This document shows positions 40,693 through 49,539 of a stretch of 64,000 bases of DNA, piece by piece. The notes under the pieces were generated by a model. It saw nothing but the letters and a program-made list of their open reading frames with translations. It searched no databases and was not told where the DNA came from. Source of the DNA: CAZBDU01 sp964490725 (GTDB taxonomy: Bacteria > Spirochaetota > Spirochaetia > SZUA-6 > DRHE01). The translations under genes were made by a program, and so were the position numbers. The stretch spans positions 1 to 64,000 of the forward strand of contig CAZBDU010000010.1 of NCBI GenBank assembly GCA_964490725.1. Reading direction: 5' to 3'. Position 1 is the stretch's first letter; each line of letters opens with the position of its first letter.

Positions 40693-42322
40693 TCGTGCCG
40701 ATGGCCCAGTCCCTCGTCTCGGCCAGGAGGAGGTGGCCCCTGGCGGCAAGCTCCTCCCGCAGCACGGCGACGGCTGGAAACTGGGTGACCCACAGGTATT
40801 GCTGCTCCGGCGGGAGGGTGAGGAAGTAGCGGCCCACGGGGCTGCGGGGAGCGGGAAGGGCTTCCAGGTCGCGTCGGTAGCTCCTCAGGAAGCTCCTCCA
40901 GTCGGAGCGGGCCGCCCCGGCCGCCAGGATGTTGCCCGGGGAGGCTGCCCGCGCCTCTTGCGGTGCGTTCAGCAGGACCCCGCCCGCGGTGTGGGGTACG
41001 ATGCGTGCGGGGATGCCCCCGAGCATCGCCTCCAGCCGCTCCTTGTAGGCGATGAGCGGCTTGGTGGTGTACCGCAGGGTGGGCCCGATCCACTCTTTGA
41101 TGATGCTCGAGTTCTTCAGGATGAAGGAGAAGAACAGAGCCTCCAGCGGGCAGGTCCGCAGCTCCCGCGACCGGAACAACGGATAGATGTAGGTGCCCCG
41201 GCTGTAGGACTTGCCTTCGGGATAGGAGAAGTCCAGCCCGAAGAGGTGGATTTCCCGAGCGCCGAGGTGCGCGGCCAGGGAGACCGCCGCGTGGGACACG
41301 TTGCCCCCTGAGGTGTCGATGAAGGGAAACGGTCTCCAGTTGCTGCTGAGATAGCGGGAGAAGGGATGGCCGCTGGAGAAGAAGACGGTGCGGCCGGTCA
41401 GGCGCGTCAGCACCGGAGGGGAGGCCAGATCCAGCACCAGGGGCACGCCTTGAGGGAATCCCTGGAGAAAATGATGGTAGCTGATCTGCTGGCAGTCGAT
41501 GGAAAGCACCAGGTCAGGGTTGATGCCGTGATGGAGCAGCGCGGGCATCGAGGTGTCCGAGGCGATCAGGAACGCCTGGGACCGCAGGGCGGAAAGCTCC
41601 CCGATCTGCGCCTCCAGTGAGGGACCGGCGCCGGTAACCACGGCCCGGTGCACCGGCCGGACCGCCGTGGTCGAGCTTTCGGCCGCCTCCAGGTTGGCCA
41701 GGGTGTTCACGAACCATTTCTTTCCGAACTGAGCCTGCACCGTGTAGTCGTCGGCCACGCGGTCGATGACCTGCCTGATCGTGTCCGTGGTCTCCCGGTA
41801 GTAGCGGTCGTGGCGCTGGTTCGATGCCCGCAGAGGCACAACCTTCAGGTCCCCGTACACTGCGGGTATGTAGTCGGAGAGGAGGAATTCCTCCAGCGCC
41901 CGGGGCGGGCGGCCCACCAGCAGCCGAAGACGGGGATCGAGCAGCAGATGACGCAGATCGATGTTGGCCAGCACCGCCCGCACGAAGGCTGCATCCTTCT
42001 CCACCACCAGCAGCCTGGACACCGCGGCGTCCTCCAGGAAGGGACCGATGTGGTAGCCGCCGCCCAGGCCCAAAAAGACCAGGTAGCCGGTCCCGCGATA
42101 CAGGGAGTGAAACCGGCGTCCTTCCCGTTCCGGGTCCATGGCGGAGTGGAGAGGCTGGAGCCGCTCTCCCGCGTGCAGGGCGGGCACCGGCAGGCCTGCG
42201 GGGGTGGTCACGAACTGCACCTCTCCCGAAGGCTCCACGCCCGCCAGGGCGGCGGAAAGCTGAGGATCGGTGGCGGCGGCGGCCAGAAGATTGCGGTTCA
42301 GGATCGAGGTGGTCTCCATCAA
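40670..42322 (-). CDS. DUF115 (MptE-like) protein, second copy
   Basis: 550 aa; ATG 42322 overlaps the stop of the upstream paralogue. The central DUF115 domain (about 205-400) has the hallmark AVVTGAGPSLEAQIGEL, FLIASDTSMPALLHHGINP, DLVLSIDCQQ, and HLFGLDFSYPEGKSY. An N-terminal Rossmann-like part (LVFLGLGGGYHIGPFLED) precedes it. DUF115 proteins relate to 6-hydroxymethylpterin pyrophosphokinase MptE and to Maf flagellin-glycosylation factors; in spirochaetes tandem copies are common. A role in flagellar or surface glycosylation is plausible but not proven. Confidence 0.85.
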   Translation of the reverse strand: MMETTSILNRNLLAAAATDPQLSAALAGVEPSGEVQFVTTPAGLPVPALHAGERLQPLHSAMDPEREGRRFHSLYRGTGYLVFLGLGGGYHIGPFLEDAAVSRLLVVEKDAAFVRAVLANIDLRHLLLDPRLRLLVGRPPRALEEFLLSDYIPAVYGDLKVVPLRASNQRHDRYYRETTDTIRQVIDRVADDYTVQAQFGKKWFVNTLANLEAAESSTTAVRPVHRAVVTGAGPSLEAQIGELSALRSQAFLIASDTSMPALLHHGINPDLVLSIDCQQISYHHFLQGFPQGVPLVLDLASPPVLTRLTGRTVFFSSGHPFSRYLSSNWRPFPFIDTSGGNVSHAAVSLAAHLGAREIHLFGLDFSYPEGKSYSRGTYIYPLFRSRELRTCPLEALFFSFILKNSSIIKEWIGPTLRYTTKPLIAYKERLEAMLGGIPARIVPHTAGGVLLNAPQEARAASPGNILAAGAARSDWRSFLRSYRRDLEALPAPRSPVGRYFLTLPPEQQYLWVTQFPAVAVLREELAARGHLLLAETRDWAIGTINRFLER

Positions 42323-43920
42323 GCCTCCTGGATCCTGCGGCGCAGCTCCTCCAGGCAGCCGCGCTGCGCGGCCAGGAGCTCCTCCGCCCGCCGGACCGCA
42401 GCCGCCTCACCGTCGCTGCGCAACAGCCTCCTCGTTTCCAGCAGCGCCAGCGGGTCCAGGTGATAAGCGAGCTCCAGCGACGGCTGGTCCTCCAGCAGGG
42501 CGTCCAGGCGCCCCGAGGCGGAAGCCTGCCGGGCAGTCCGCTCCACCGTCGCGATCCAGCGTTCCAGCACGGCCAGTGCGGAGACCCGCCGCTGCCTGCG
42601 GTCGGGATAGCCTGGAACGGGTCGCGGCGCCAGGGTCTGGCTGGCAGCGTCGCTTCCGGCCAGTTCGGAGAAGCCGGCAGCGGTGATGGGGGCCAGACCG
42701 GCCAGCTCCACTGGCGAAGGGTTGAGGCGGAAGAGCCTGCCCCCGGAGGACGCGGGAAGCGATGCGAACCAACCGGCGTAGGTACGCAGAGCGTCGGTGG
42801 TGCGCTGCCCGCCCCTCAGGGAGGAAGCGGCCTCCGCTGCCGTGCTGAACAGGAGGTGATGGAGGGGCCGCAGCCTGCTCCTGGCCGGCTCCAGAAACAG
42901 CTCGAAGACGTTGGGACGGACGTGGGAGCGTATGTCCCGGAAGCAGAGGTCCAGCCCCACCAGCACCACCGGAGCCTCGGTGAGCTGGAGCGCCAGCTGG
43001 ACGGCGCTGGCGGCCACGGTTCCATGGGGCGGCACTCGCGGGGCTGCGAGCCCCGCCGCCTTCAGGACCGCCTGTTCGTAGGGCGTCTCCTGGTCGAGGT
43101 ACAGCACTCTCGCGCCCAGCCTCCACACCCCCCGAGCCGCCGACGGGGGCATGGCTATCAGCGGAGCGCGCCCGGAGGCGGGGTGCAGGTGACTGGCCGC
43201 GTAGTGGCTGGGATCGGTCAGCACCACCAGGTCCGGACTCAGATCGTTCTCAAGGAGAAAGGGCAGCGCCGACGGCAGGCTCCAGAGCTGGAATCCCCTG
43301 CGCCTGCGTTGAAGGAGCTCCACGGAGTCCGCCAGGCTCGGGCCCGAGGCAGCCACCACCACCGGCAGGCCGCGCGGAACCGAGGCCGTGCTGACCACCG
43401 CGTCCAGAGCCACATAGTTGATGAACGTGTTGTACAGCCAGCGTCTGGCCGCCGCGTGCATGGTGACCAGGGTGCCCCGCAGCTCCATCAGGAGCTGCGC
43501 GGCGGCCTTTCCGGCCTCCGCGGCTGCGGACGGAAAGATCCGCGCCGCCGGCCCCCACTCCACCACCTCCAGCCCTTCCACGTCCAGGTCCCGGAGCGTC
43601 TCACGCAGGAAAGCCGGGAGCTCGCGCCCGCGGCCGGGATGCCAGTGCGCCGCGGTGATGTGCCGGGCGAAACAGCGTTCGGCCACGGCGGCATCGTAGA
43701 AGACCGCCAGAAGCCGGGCCGCCGGGAAGCGCCGGTGGAGGGCCTCCAGCAGGTAGCCCATTCCAGCCCCCAGCACCAGGATGGTGGCCGGAAGCTCCCG
43801 CCGCACCGCCCGTTCCGCAAAGCGGGCGGCCTCCCGCTCGGGATCGTAGCGGGAGTGCAGCCATGCCCCGCCGACTCGGAGGGTAGGCTTTCCGGTGGAT
43901 GCGGGCAGCACCTCCGCCAT
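42319..43920 (-). CDS. DUF115 (MptE-like) protein, first copy
   Basis: 533 aa from ATG 43920. N-terminal part ATILVLGAGMGYLLEALHRR is the Rossmann-like segment shared with the next gene. The DUF115 core shows PVVVAASGPSLADSVELLQR, LPSALPFLLENDLSPDLVVL, and VVLVGLDLCFRDIRSHVRP. It is a diverged paralogue of the downstream protein, with the order of conserved segments kept. The C-terminal 100 residues are mostly helical. Together the two would form a heteromeric pair in the four-gene operon. Confidence 0.82.
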   Translation of the reverse strand: MAEVLPASTGKPTLRVGGAWLHSRYDPEREAARFAERAVRRELPATILVLGAGMGYLLEALHRRFPAARLLAVFYDAAVAERCFARHITAAHWHPGRGRELPAFLRETLRDLDVEGLEVVEWGPAARIFPSAAAEAGKAAAQLLMELRGTLVTMHAAARRWLYNTFINYVALDAVVSTASVPRGLPVVVAASGPSLADSVELLQRRRRGFQLWSLPSALPFLLENDLSPDLVVLTDPSHYAASHLHPASGRAPLIAMPPSAARGVWRLGARVLYLDQETPYEQAVLKAAGLAAPRVPPHGTVAASAVQLALQLTEAPVVLVGLDLCFRDIRSHVRPNVFELFLEPARSRLRPLHHLLFSTAAEAASSLRGGQRTTDALRTYAGWFASLPASSGGRLFRLNPSPVELAGLAPITAAGFSELAGSDAASQTLAPRPVPGYPDRRQRRVSALAVLERWIATVERTARQASASGRLDALLEDQPSLELAYHLDPLALLETRRLLRSDGEAAAVRRAEELLAAQRGCLEELRRRIQEA

Positions 43921-43927
43921 GGGGGCT

Positions 43928-45151
43928 TCAGACCAGCTCGCTCAGGGCCCGCACCGCCTGCTCGGGATCCGTGCCGGTCCTGTGCTCCGCCTCCAGCACC
44001 GGGGCCGAGGAAAGCTCGTGAAACAGGCCGCGGACAACCATGGAGATCTGATGCAGGAGCAGCTCCGGGTCGGCCTGGGCCATTCCGTGCACGAGCAGGA
44101 GGAGGTGGGTCCGATCGAAGCGGTAGACGGAGCCGATCTCCTGCGACAGAGACGAAACCACCGCGCCCAGATCCTCGCGCAGCCGGAAGGAGTCCACCGC
44201 TGGGAAGCGCCGCTCGAGCAGGCTGAGGGCGGGCTGGAAGGACAGCCTGATGAGGATCAGCCTCCGGCCGCTGTTCTGGCAGGTGGTGGCAAACGAGCGC
44301 ACATCCTCGACCAGCGCGGAAGGGGTGCCCGGCGGCTCGCGCCTCAGCAGCTGCAGCTTCTCTTCTCTGGCCCTGTAGAGAAGCGGCGCGGCCCGTTCGG
44401 CAACCACCGCCAGCAGCCCGCGAACCTCCCGGTAGGGCCGGGCCATCGAGGTCACCAGCAGAACAGCCAGGAGCTTCTCGTAGGCGATGAACGGGACCAG
44501 AATGAGCTCCCGGATCCGCGAGAAGGAGCGGGAGGAGAAACAGCCCCGAAACCGCGCCAGCTGCTGCGCCTCGTCGAGCGCGAGCATCTCTCCCTGAGCC
44601 ACGCGATCGAACTCCTCATTCAAGCCGGTAGGAATCCGCAGGCGGTGTTGGGTGGTTTGGTCGTAGCCGCAGGAGGCCCAGGGTGCGTACACCATTCGCA
44701 GCGGGTCATAGAGGAGCAACGCGGCGGCGGTCAGCTGCAGGTGGGCCTGGAGCTGCGAGAACAGCTCCGCCGGTGCTTCCAGCCCGTCCTTGAGGCGGGA
44801 CACTTCGTAGATGAGCTCCTGGTCCTCGCTGTGCTCGGCGGCTCCTCCGGACAAGGCCGTCTTCAGCTCGGCCGGCTCGATGGTCGGTCCGAGGAAAGGC
44901 GGAGAGGAGGCAAGCCCTGCATCGTGCCAGGTCAGCGGCACCCCGGGAGGAGACTGCACTGCCCGCCTCGTATCCTTCCGGGGCGTCTCCTCGGGCCCGC
45001 GCCGCTCGAGCAGAGCGTCGAGCTCGTCCTGGGTGATGTAGGGGTAGGAGGCCGGGCGGGCGGCGTCGGAGGGGAGCTGCTGAGTTCTCGCCAACAACCC
45101 CGTCCGGACGCTCTTGCCGAGAACCGAATGGGCCCTTTTGAAAAGACCCAT
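43928..45151 (-). CDS. GAF-like domain protein of unknown function
   Basis: 407 aa; ATG 45151 overlaps the stop of the acidic protein gene (ATGA). Residues about 1-100 are low-complexity and variable. Residues about 110-265 have the strand-helix order of a GAF domain (LQLTAAALLLYDPLRMVYAP, later RELILVPFIAYEKLLAVLLV). The C-terminal part (about 280-405) has a beta-alpha pattern (RLILIRLSFQPALSLLERRF, then THLLLLVHGM) suggestive of a degenerate GGDEF/PAS-like fold. There is no TM helix. It may be a cytoplasmic sensor acting with the DUF115 proteins. Confidence 0.65.
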   Translation of the reverse strand: MGLFKRAHSVLGKSVRTGLLARTQQLPSDAARPASYPYITQDELDALLERRGPEETPRKDTRRAVQSPPGVPLTWHDAGLASSPPFLGPTIEPAELKTALSGGAAEHSEDQELIYEVSRLKDGLEAPAELFSQLQAHLQLTAAALLLYDPLRMVYAPWASCGYDQTTQHRLRIPTGLNEEFDRVAQGEMLALDEAQQLARFRGCFSSRSFSRIRELILVPFIAYEKLLAVLLVTSMARPYREVRGLLAVVAERAAPLLYRAREEKLQLLRREPPGTPSALVEDVRSFATTCQNSGRRLILIRLSFQPALSLLERRFPAVDSFRLREDLGAVVSSLSQEIGSVYRFDRTHLLLLVHGMAQADPELLLHQISMVVRGLFHELSSAPVLEAEHRTGTDPEQAVRALSELV

Positions 45152-47176
45152 CAGGCCTCCAGACCCAACTCCTCGAAAAGCTTCTTGTAGATGCCGAAGT
45201 ATTCGGAATTGGCGAACTCCCGGATCTTCTCCTCCGGGAGTGCCTCCAGCAGCTGATCCAGGTACGAGAGCACGGACTTGATGTCCGCCTTGAGGTCCTC
45301 GGGGACGGTCTTCCCGTTGCCTCCCAGGGTGTCTTCCCGCTGCTCCAACGGAGCAAGCTCTCCCTCCTCGACCTCTTCCAGGTCCGCGGTAGGCAGCTCC
45401 GGTGACTCCTCCTGGGCGGCCTCGAGCGCCTCAGGGCCAATCTCGTCAGGAAGCCCGATCTGCTCCTCCAGCTGTCCCGCGGCCAGCTCCTCCTCGGTGT
45501 CCGGCAGGTCCGAAACGGGCTGCTCCTCCTCCAGCTCCGGAGAGGTCTGCAGCAGCGCTTCCTCCTCGTCGGTGAGCCCGGTGCCGGAGAGCTCCGCCCC
45601 GGCGGAATCCTCTTCCAGAGTGAGCTCCAGCTCTTCCGAAGGTTCCTCCAGGCCCGATTCTTCCGTTTCCAGCTCCACCCCGGTCTCCGCTTCGAGCTCT
45701 TCTACGCTCTCTTCGGGCTCCTCCAGGGACAGCTCCTCGGGCTCCTCCAGGGACAGCTCCTCGGGCTCCTCCAGGGACAGCTCCTCGGGCTCCTCCAGGG
45801 ACAGCTCCTCGGGTTCCTCCANNNNNNNNNNNNNNNNNNNNNNNNNNNNNNNNNNNNNNNNNNNNNNNNNNNNNNNNNNNNNNNNNNNNNNNNNNNNNNN
45901 NNNNNNNNNNNNNNNNNNNNNCCAGGGACAGCTCCTCGGGCTCCTCCAGGGACAGCTCCTCGGGTTCCTCCAGGGACAGCTCCTCGGGCTCCTCCAGGGA
46001 CAGCTCCTCGGGTTCCTCCAGGGAGACAGGCTCGCCGCCTTCCCGGGGCTCCTCGTCCCCGAGGGAAATCTCGATCTCCGGGACCTCTTCTTCGGCTTCT
46101 CCGGCCGCTTGCGGCGCTTGCGGGGCGGACAGATCCAGACTTCCCGGCGCCAGAATCTCTTCCTCTGCCGCCGCAGGCTCGAGAGGGGCTTGCAGATCCT
46201 CGAGCCCGCTCTCGGGCTGCTGCCCGGCACTCTCTTCCGCGACCTCTTCGGTGATGTCCGCGGTGTTAAGGATGTTGTCCAGCTCATCGCCGGTGAGGGC
46301 GATCGTCTCGTCCTCTTCCTCGGCGAAGAAGCCGCCGGAGGGTGGGACCGGCTGCACCTCCAGCTGGGCTTCCTGGGGCGGGGCGGCGGCCCGGCCCAGC
46401 CCGGCGAGCTCATTCTTGAGGTTCTGGATGTCTGCCCTTATCTGGGCCAGATCGCGCTCTATGCGCTGGAGCACATCCGTAGAGCCGGATGGGCCCTTGT
46501 GATCCACGTCGGCCAGCTCTTCTTCCAGAGCGCCCAGGTCATCGAAGTCCTCCACCGGCGTGCGCTCGGACAGCGGCACCTCGACCTCCCCGGGCGCCTC
46601 CATGTCGGGCAGATCCTCCATCTCAGGGAGCTCCTCACCCGGAAGCTCCTCCTCGACCAGCCCTTCCTCCGTGAGCTCCTCCTCGGAGGGCAGGGTCAGC
46701 TCTTCCTCCTCCGGCTCGCCCAGAACCAGGTCCTCCTCTTCGGAAAGCTCTTCCAGGTCCGTCTCCAGGTCAGGCACCGACAGGTCTTCGTCTTCCGGCT
46801 GTCCCGTGCCCAGCTCATCCAGATCGAGGCCGCCAGGGCCGACCTCCGGTTCCGCGGATTCCTCCTCGAGCTTGCGCAGATCCTCTTCGATGTCTGGCGA
46901 AGCGTCCTGCTCGAGCTCTCCCAGGAGATCCTCCTCCTCTGCGGTGAGGTCCATCCCTCCGGCACTGGACAGGTCTGACAGCTCGAAATCCTCCCCCGGC
47001 GCGGGCACCTCCTCCGGCTTGACTTTCACCCACACCCCGTACTTGTCCAGGGCCTCCTCTTCGCTGTCCGCCTCTTCCCGGGTGACGTCCGCGCTGTTCA
47101 GGATATCGTCCAGCTCGCTCGACGAGAGCGCAATGTCCTCACTGTCAGCAGCCGGTTTCCTGTCATCGATCGCCAT
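45151..47176 (-). CDS. Very acidic repeat protein, interrupted by an assembly gap
   Basis: ATG 47176 with AGGAGA upstream. The reading frame runs from 47176 to the gap, and resumes after the gap in a different frame only because the 100 Ns are a placeholder; flanking codons show one gene. It is extremely Glu/Asp-rich. A motif of the form ALSSSELDDILNSADV occurs at the N-terminus and again as ALTGDELDNILNTADI (about residue 290). A short coiled coil (VLQRIERDLAQIRADIQNLK) lies between. An octapeptide repeat (SLEEPEEL) flanks the gap. A conserved C-terminal domain contains YLDQLLEALPEEKIREFA. There is no signal or TM. Function unknown; first gene of the DUF115 operon. Confidence 0.75.
45717..46020 (-). 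repeat. 24-bp tandem repeat encoding an acidic octapeptide
   Basis: At least four near-identical 24-bp units lie on each side of the gap, differing mainly at a C/T position (GGGCTCC versus GGGTTCC). Each encodes SLEEPEEL. The assembly gap falls inside this array, so its true copy number is unknown and is probably higher than eight. Confidence 0.95.
45822..45921. other. Assembly gap (100 N)
   Basis: Exactly 100 N, the usual placeholder for a gap of unknown length. It lies within the 24-bp repeat array, so the cause is repeat collapse. Confidence 1.
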
Positions 47177-47425
47177 TGCATTCTCCTGGGAGGGTTTTCC
47201 GCTGTCGATTCTATTATCGGAACGTGGCCCCCCCTATTAATGCTAATATTACCGTTGTGACGGCTTTTTTCAATAGCGCAACCGAGCGCAACCGAGGCCG
47301 GGACGGCGGTCGCGGGGGACCGGATCGAGGCCGTGAGTTCGCCGCGGTCCTTCTGCCTCCTGATCCGTGCGGCGGAACGCGCTTTCGTTCAAGCGACGCG
47401 CCGAATCAGCCGTTCATGTAAATGG

Positions 47426-47866
47426 ATGAAGCTTCTGCGCCTGTTTCTGTTCATCGCCGCCGGGTTCATAACGAGCTCCCTGCTCACCTTCTTGTTCGGC
47501 AGCGGGGGGGTGATGGAGCACCTGCGACTTCAGCGCTACCGGGCCTCTCTGCAGGGCAATCTGGACGACCTCCAGGAGATCCATTCCCGACTGCTGCAGG
47601 AGCTGCATGCTCTGGGCACCGACCCGCAGCGCATCGCCCTGCAGGCGCGGGAGCTGGGCTACTTCCGGCCGGGAGAGCAGGTTGTGCGCGTCGAGGACTC
47701 CGCCCCCCGGGAAAGCTACTACACCGTCGGCAGAATCGTCCGGCAGTCCGCCCCGGAGAACCGCTGGGACGGCGTCTTCAGGATCGCGGGACTGGCGCTT
47801 CCCGCCGTTCTCTACCTGCTTTCGTTTCTGATCCGGCGGAGGAGGGCTCGTGCGGGTTCCACTTGA
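47426..47866 (+). CDS. DivIC/FtsB-type septum formation initiator protein
   Basis: 146 aa from ATG 47426. TM1 (about 4-24) is followed by a coiled coil (about 28-62, RYRASLQGNLDDLQEIHSRL) and then the small extracytoplasmic motif RIALQARELGYFRPGEQVVR, which matches the DivIC/FtsB ending. In the family the protein bridges FtsL and FtsQ in the divisome. Unusually, a second hydrophobic segment (about 121-138, IAGLALPAVLYLLSFLI) followed by RRRRAR is present at the C-terminus. It overlaps the Sua5-like gene by 17 nt. Confidence 0.78.
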   Translation: MKLLRLFLFIAAGFITSSLLTFLFGSGGVMEHLRLQRYRASLQGNLDDLQEIHSRLLQELHALGTDPQRIALQARELGYFRPGEQVVRVEDSAPRESYYTVGRIVRQSAPENRWDGVFRIAGLALPAVLYLLSFLIRRRRARAGST

Positions 47867-48425
47867 GGAGCCTTCGCTGATTCCCAGGCTGGCGGAAGTG
47901 TTGGCTGCCGGCGGGGTGGCGATCATGCCCTGCGACACGGTCTACGGCCTGGTGGGGATCGCCCCGGAGACGGAGGAGCGGATCCGCCTCATCAAGGGCA
48001 GGGGCAGGGAGGGGCTGATCCGGCTGATCGGCTCTGCGGAGTGGCTTCCGCGCCTGGGCATACAGGCGGCCCCGCCGTCCCTGGCACGTTTCTGGCCGGG
48101 ACCGCTGACGCTGGTCCTGCCGACCCGGCGGAAGGGCCGGGTGGTGGGGAGCGCGGCGGTACGCGTGCCCGCCGACAGGCTGCTGCTGGAGGTGCTGCAG
48201 CGCCTGGATCGCGCGCTGTTCTCGACCAGCGTCAACCGCAGCGGCGAGCCGCCGCTGTGGCGAATCGCGGAGATCGAGGAGCGTTTCGAGCGCAGCGTGG
48301 ACCTGGTGGTGCAAGCCGGCGATCTGCCCGGCAGGAGCCCCTCCACCATCGTGGATGCCTCCGGCCGTCCCTGGCGGATCCTGCGCCAGGGAGCGCTGGC
48401 CGTTCCGCCGGAGCTCCTGCGCTGA
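47850..48425 (+). CDS. Sua5/YciO/YrdC-type threonylcarbamoyl-AMP synthase family protein
   Basis: 191 aa from GTG 47850 with GGAGGAGGG upstream. The YrdC fold is shown by GGVAIMPCDTVYGLVGIA, IRLIKGRG (the K-R-P/G motif), PGPLTLVLPT, AVRVPADRLLLEVLQ, STSVNRSGEP and a C-terminal PSTIVDASG..WRILRQGAL. The usual K(R/N)R signature is slightly altered (KGRGREG). It probably makes threonylcarbamoyl-AMP for the t6A modification of tRNAs; YciO-like paralogues of unknown role are the alternative. No C-terminal Sua5 domain. Confidence 0.88.
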   Translation: MRVPLEEPSLIPRLAEVLAAGGVAIMPCDTVYGLVGIAPETEERIRLIKGRGREGLIRLIGSAEWLPRLGIQAAPPSLARFWPGPLTLVLPTRRKGRVVGSAAVRVPADRLLLEVLQRLDRALFSTSVNRSGEPPLWRIAEIEERFERSVDLVVQAGDLPGRSPSTIVDASGRPWRILRQGALAVPPELLR

Positions 48426-49464
48426 TTCGAAGGCGGCTTCCGCGCCTGGAGCCAGCAGGGCCGGTTCGACGGCCGGGCCGCCATCAATCCCGCCAGCGCC
48501 GGTGCGGCCAGCACGCACCCGCGGGAGCTGACGGTGGAGCTCGGAGGGGAGGCTCTGCCGGAGGGGGATCACATCGCCGTGGAGCTGCCGGTGACCTGGA
48601 GGCTGTCATCACCGCCGGCTCGGTGGAACCCGGATCGAGCTTCCGCATCTTCCTGGCCGACCTCGAGGGTACGCTCATCCGCTGCCAGTGGTATGCGCAG
48701 CAGACCCCCATCCCGGTGGCGGTGCGCAAGCGCGGGAAAACCCTGTATCGCCGGCTCGCCGAGATCCCCTCGGCGATGGTGACCGGCGCGGCCCCGGGGC
48801 TGTGGAAGGTGGCGGTCCGGCCGGACCCGCGGGGCGGTCGTTTCGACCTGCAAGTGCTGGCGGTGGACCTGGTGACCCAGAACCCGGCCGCGCCCCGGGG
48901 GGAGCCGGAGCTGCTGCCCGGGCCCGGGGGTGGGGTCCGTGCCGCTGGCCAGGCGGGCGTGCTACTACGGTGCCACCATCTGGGAGGCCCGTGACTGCCC
49001 GGCCGCGGGCCCGCCCCGATACGGGTGGAGGCGCTCAACCGCAAGGAGGGGCTCTACGGCAGGAGCAACCCCCTGGTGCCGGGGCTCCTGCCCGACAGAG
49101 AGGTCTACGGGGAGCTTCTGGATTTCGTGGCTCCGGCCAACCACTACGGAGGACGCGAGGAGGCCAGCCAGGAGCTGTGGCGGTCCACCCAGGAGTTGTG
49201 CGACGGGTTCGACGATCCCGGGCGCTTTGCCACGCTGTACGGCTACGAGTGGGGGGCACCGACACCCATTTTCCCCAACCGGGGCGCTCCTGCTTCGGTC
49301 CCTTCGGTCTGGGCGGGATGACGGCCATCCTGGCGCCGCGCCTGGAGCGCGGCTCTCTCCGGCAGGCGCTGTACGACCGCTGCTGCTGCGCCACCGCCGG
49401 AGCGCGGATCCTGCTGGATTTCCGGGTGAACGGCCGGCCCATGGGAGGGGAGATCTGCGGGTGA
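48426..49464 (+). pseudogene. Decayed DUF3604 gene
   Basis: Pieces of one protein are spread over at least three frames: RELTVELGGEALPEGDHIAV, AVITAGSVEPGSSFRIFLAD and DLQVLAVDLVTQNPAAPRGE, ARRACYYGATIWEARDC, RVEALNRKEGLYGRSNPLVP, then YGYEWGA, and at the end GGMTAILAPRLERG with RILLDFRVNGRPMGGEI. The order and the ending (TAxxAP..ALxxRRCYATTGARI) are those of DUF3604 proteins. Several frameshifts and a probable internal deletion near 49300 rule out a working gene. The start is unclear and may be joined to the Sua5-like gene. Confidence 0.7.
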
Positions 49465-49539
49465 GCCAGCGGGACCGCCAGTGGGCCATGTCCTCTCCCA
49501 CCTGGCTGCTGCGATAGCTCCCGCCGGCGGGCTGTCCGG

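Noticed and set aside
45822..45921. The frame change across the gap as a real frameshift separating two genes
   Set aside because: The gap is a 100-N placeholder; repeats and codon pattern continue on both sides, so one gene is more likely.
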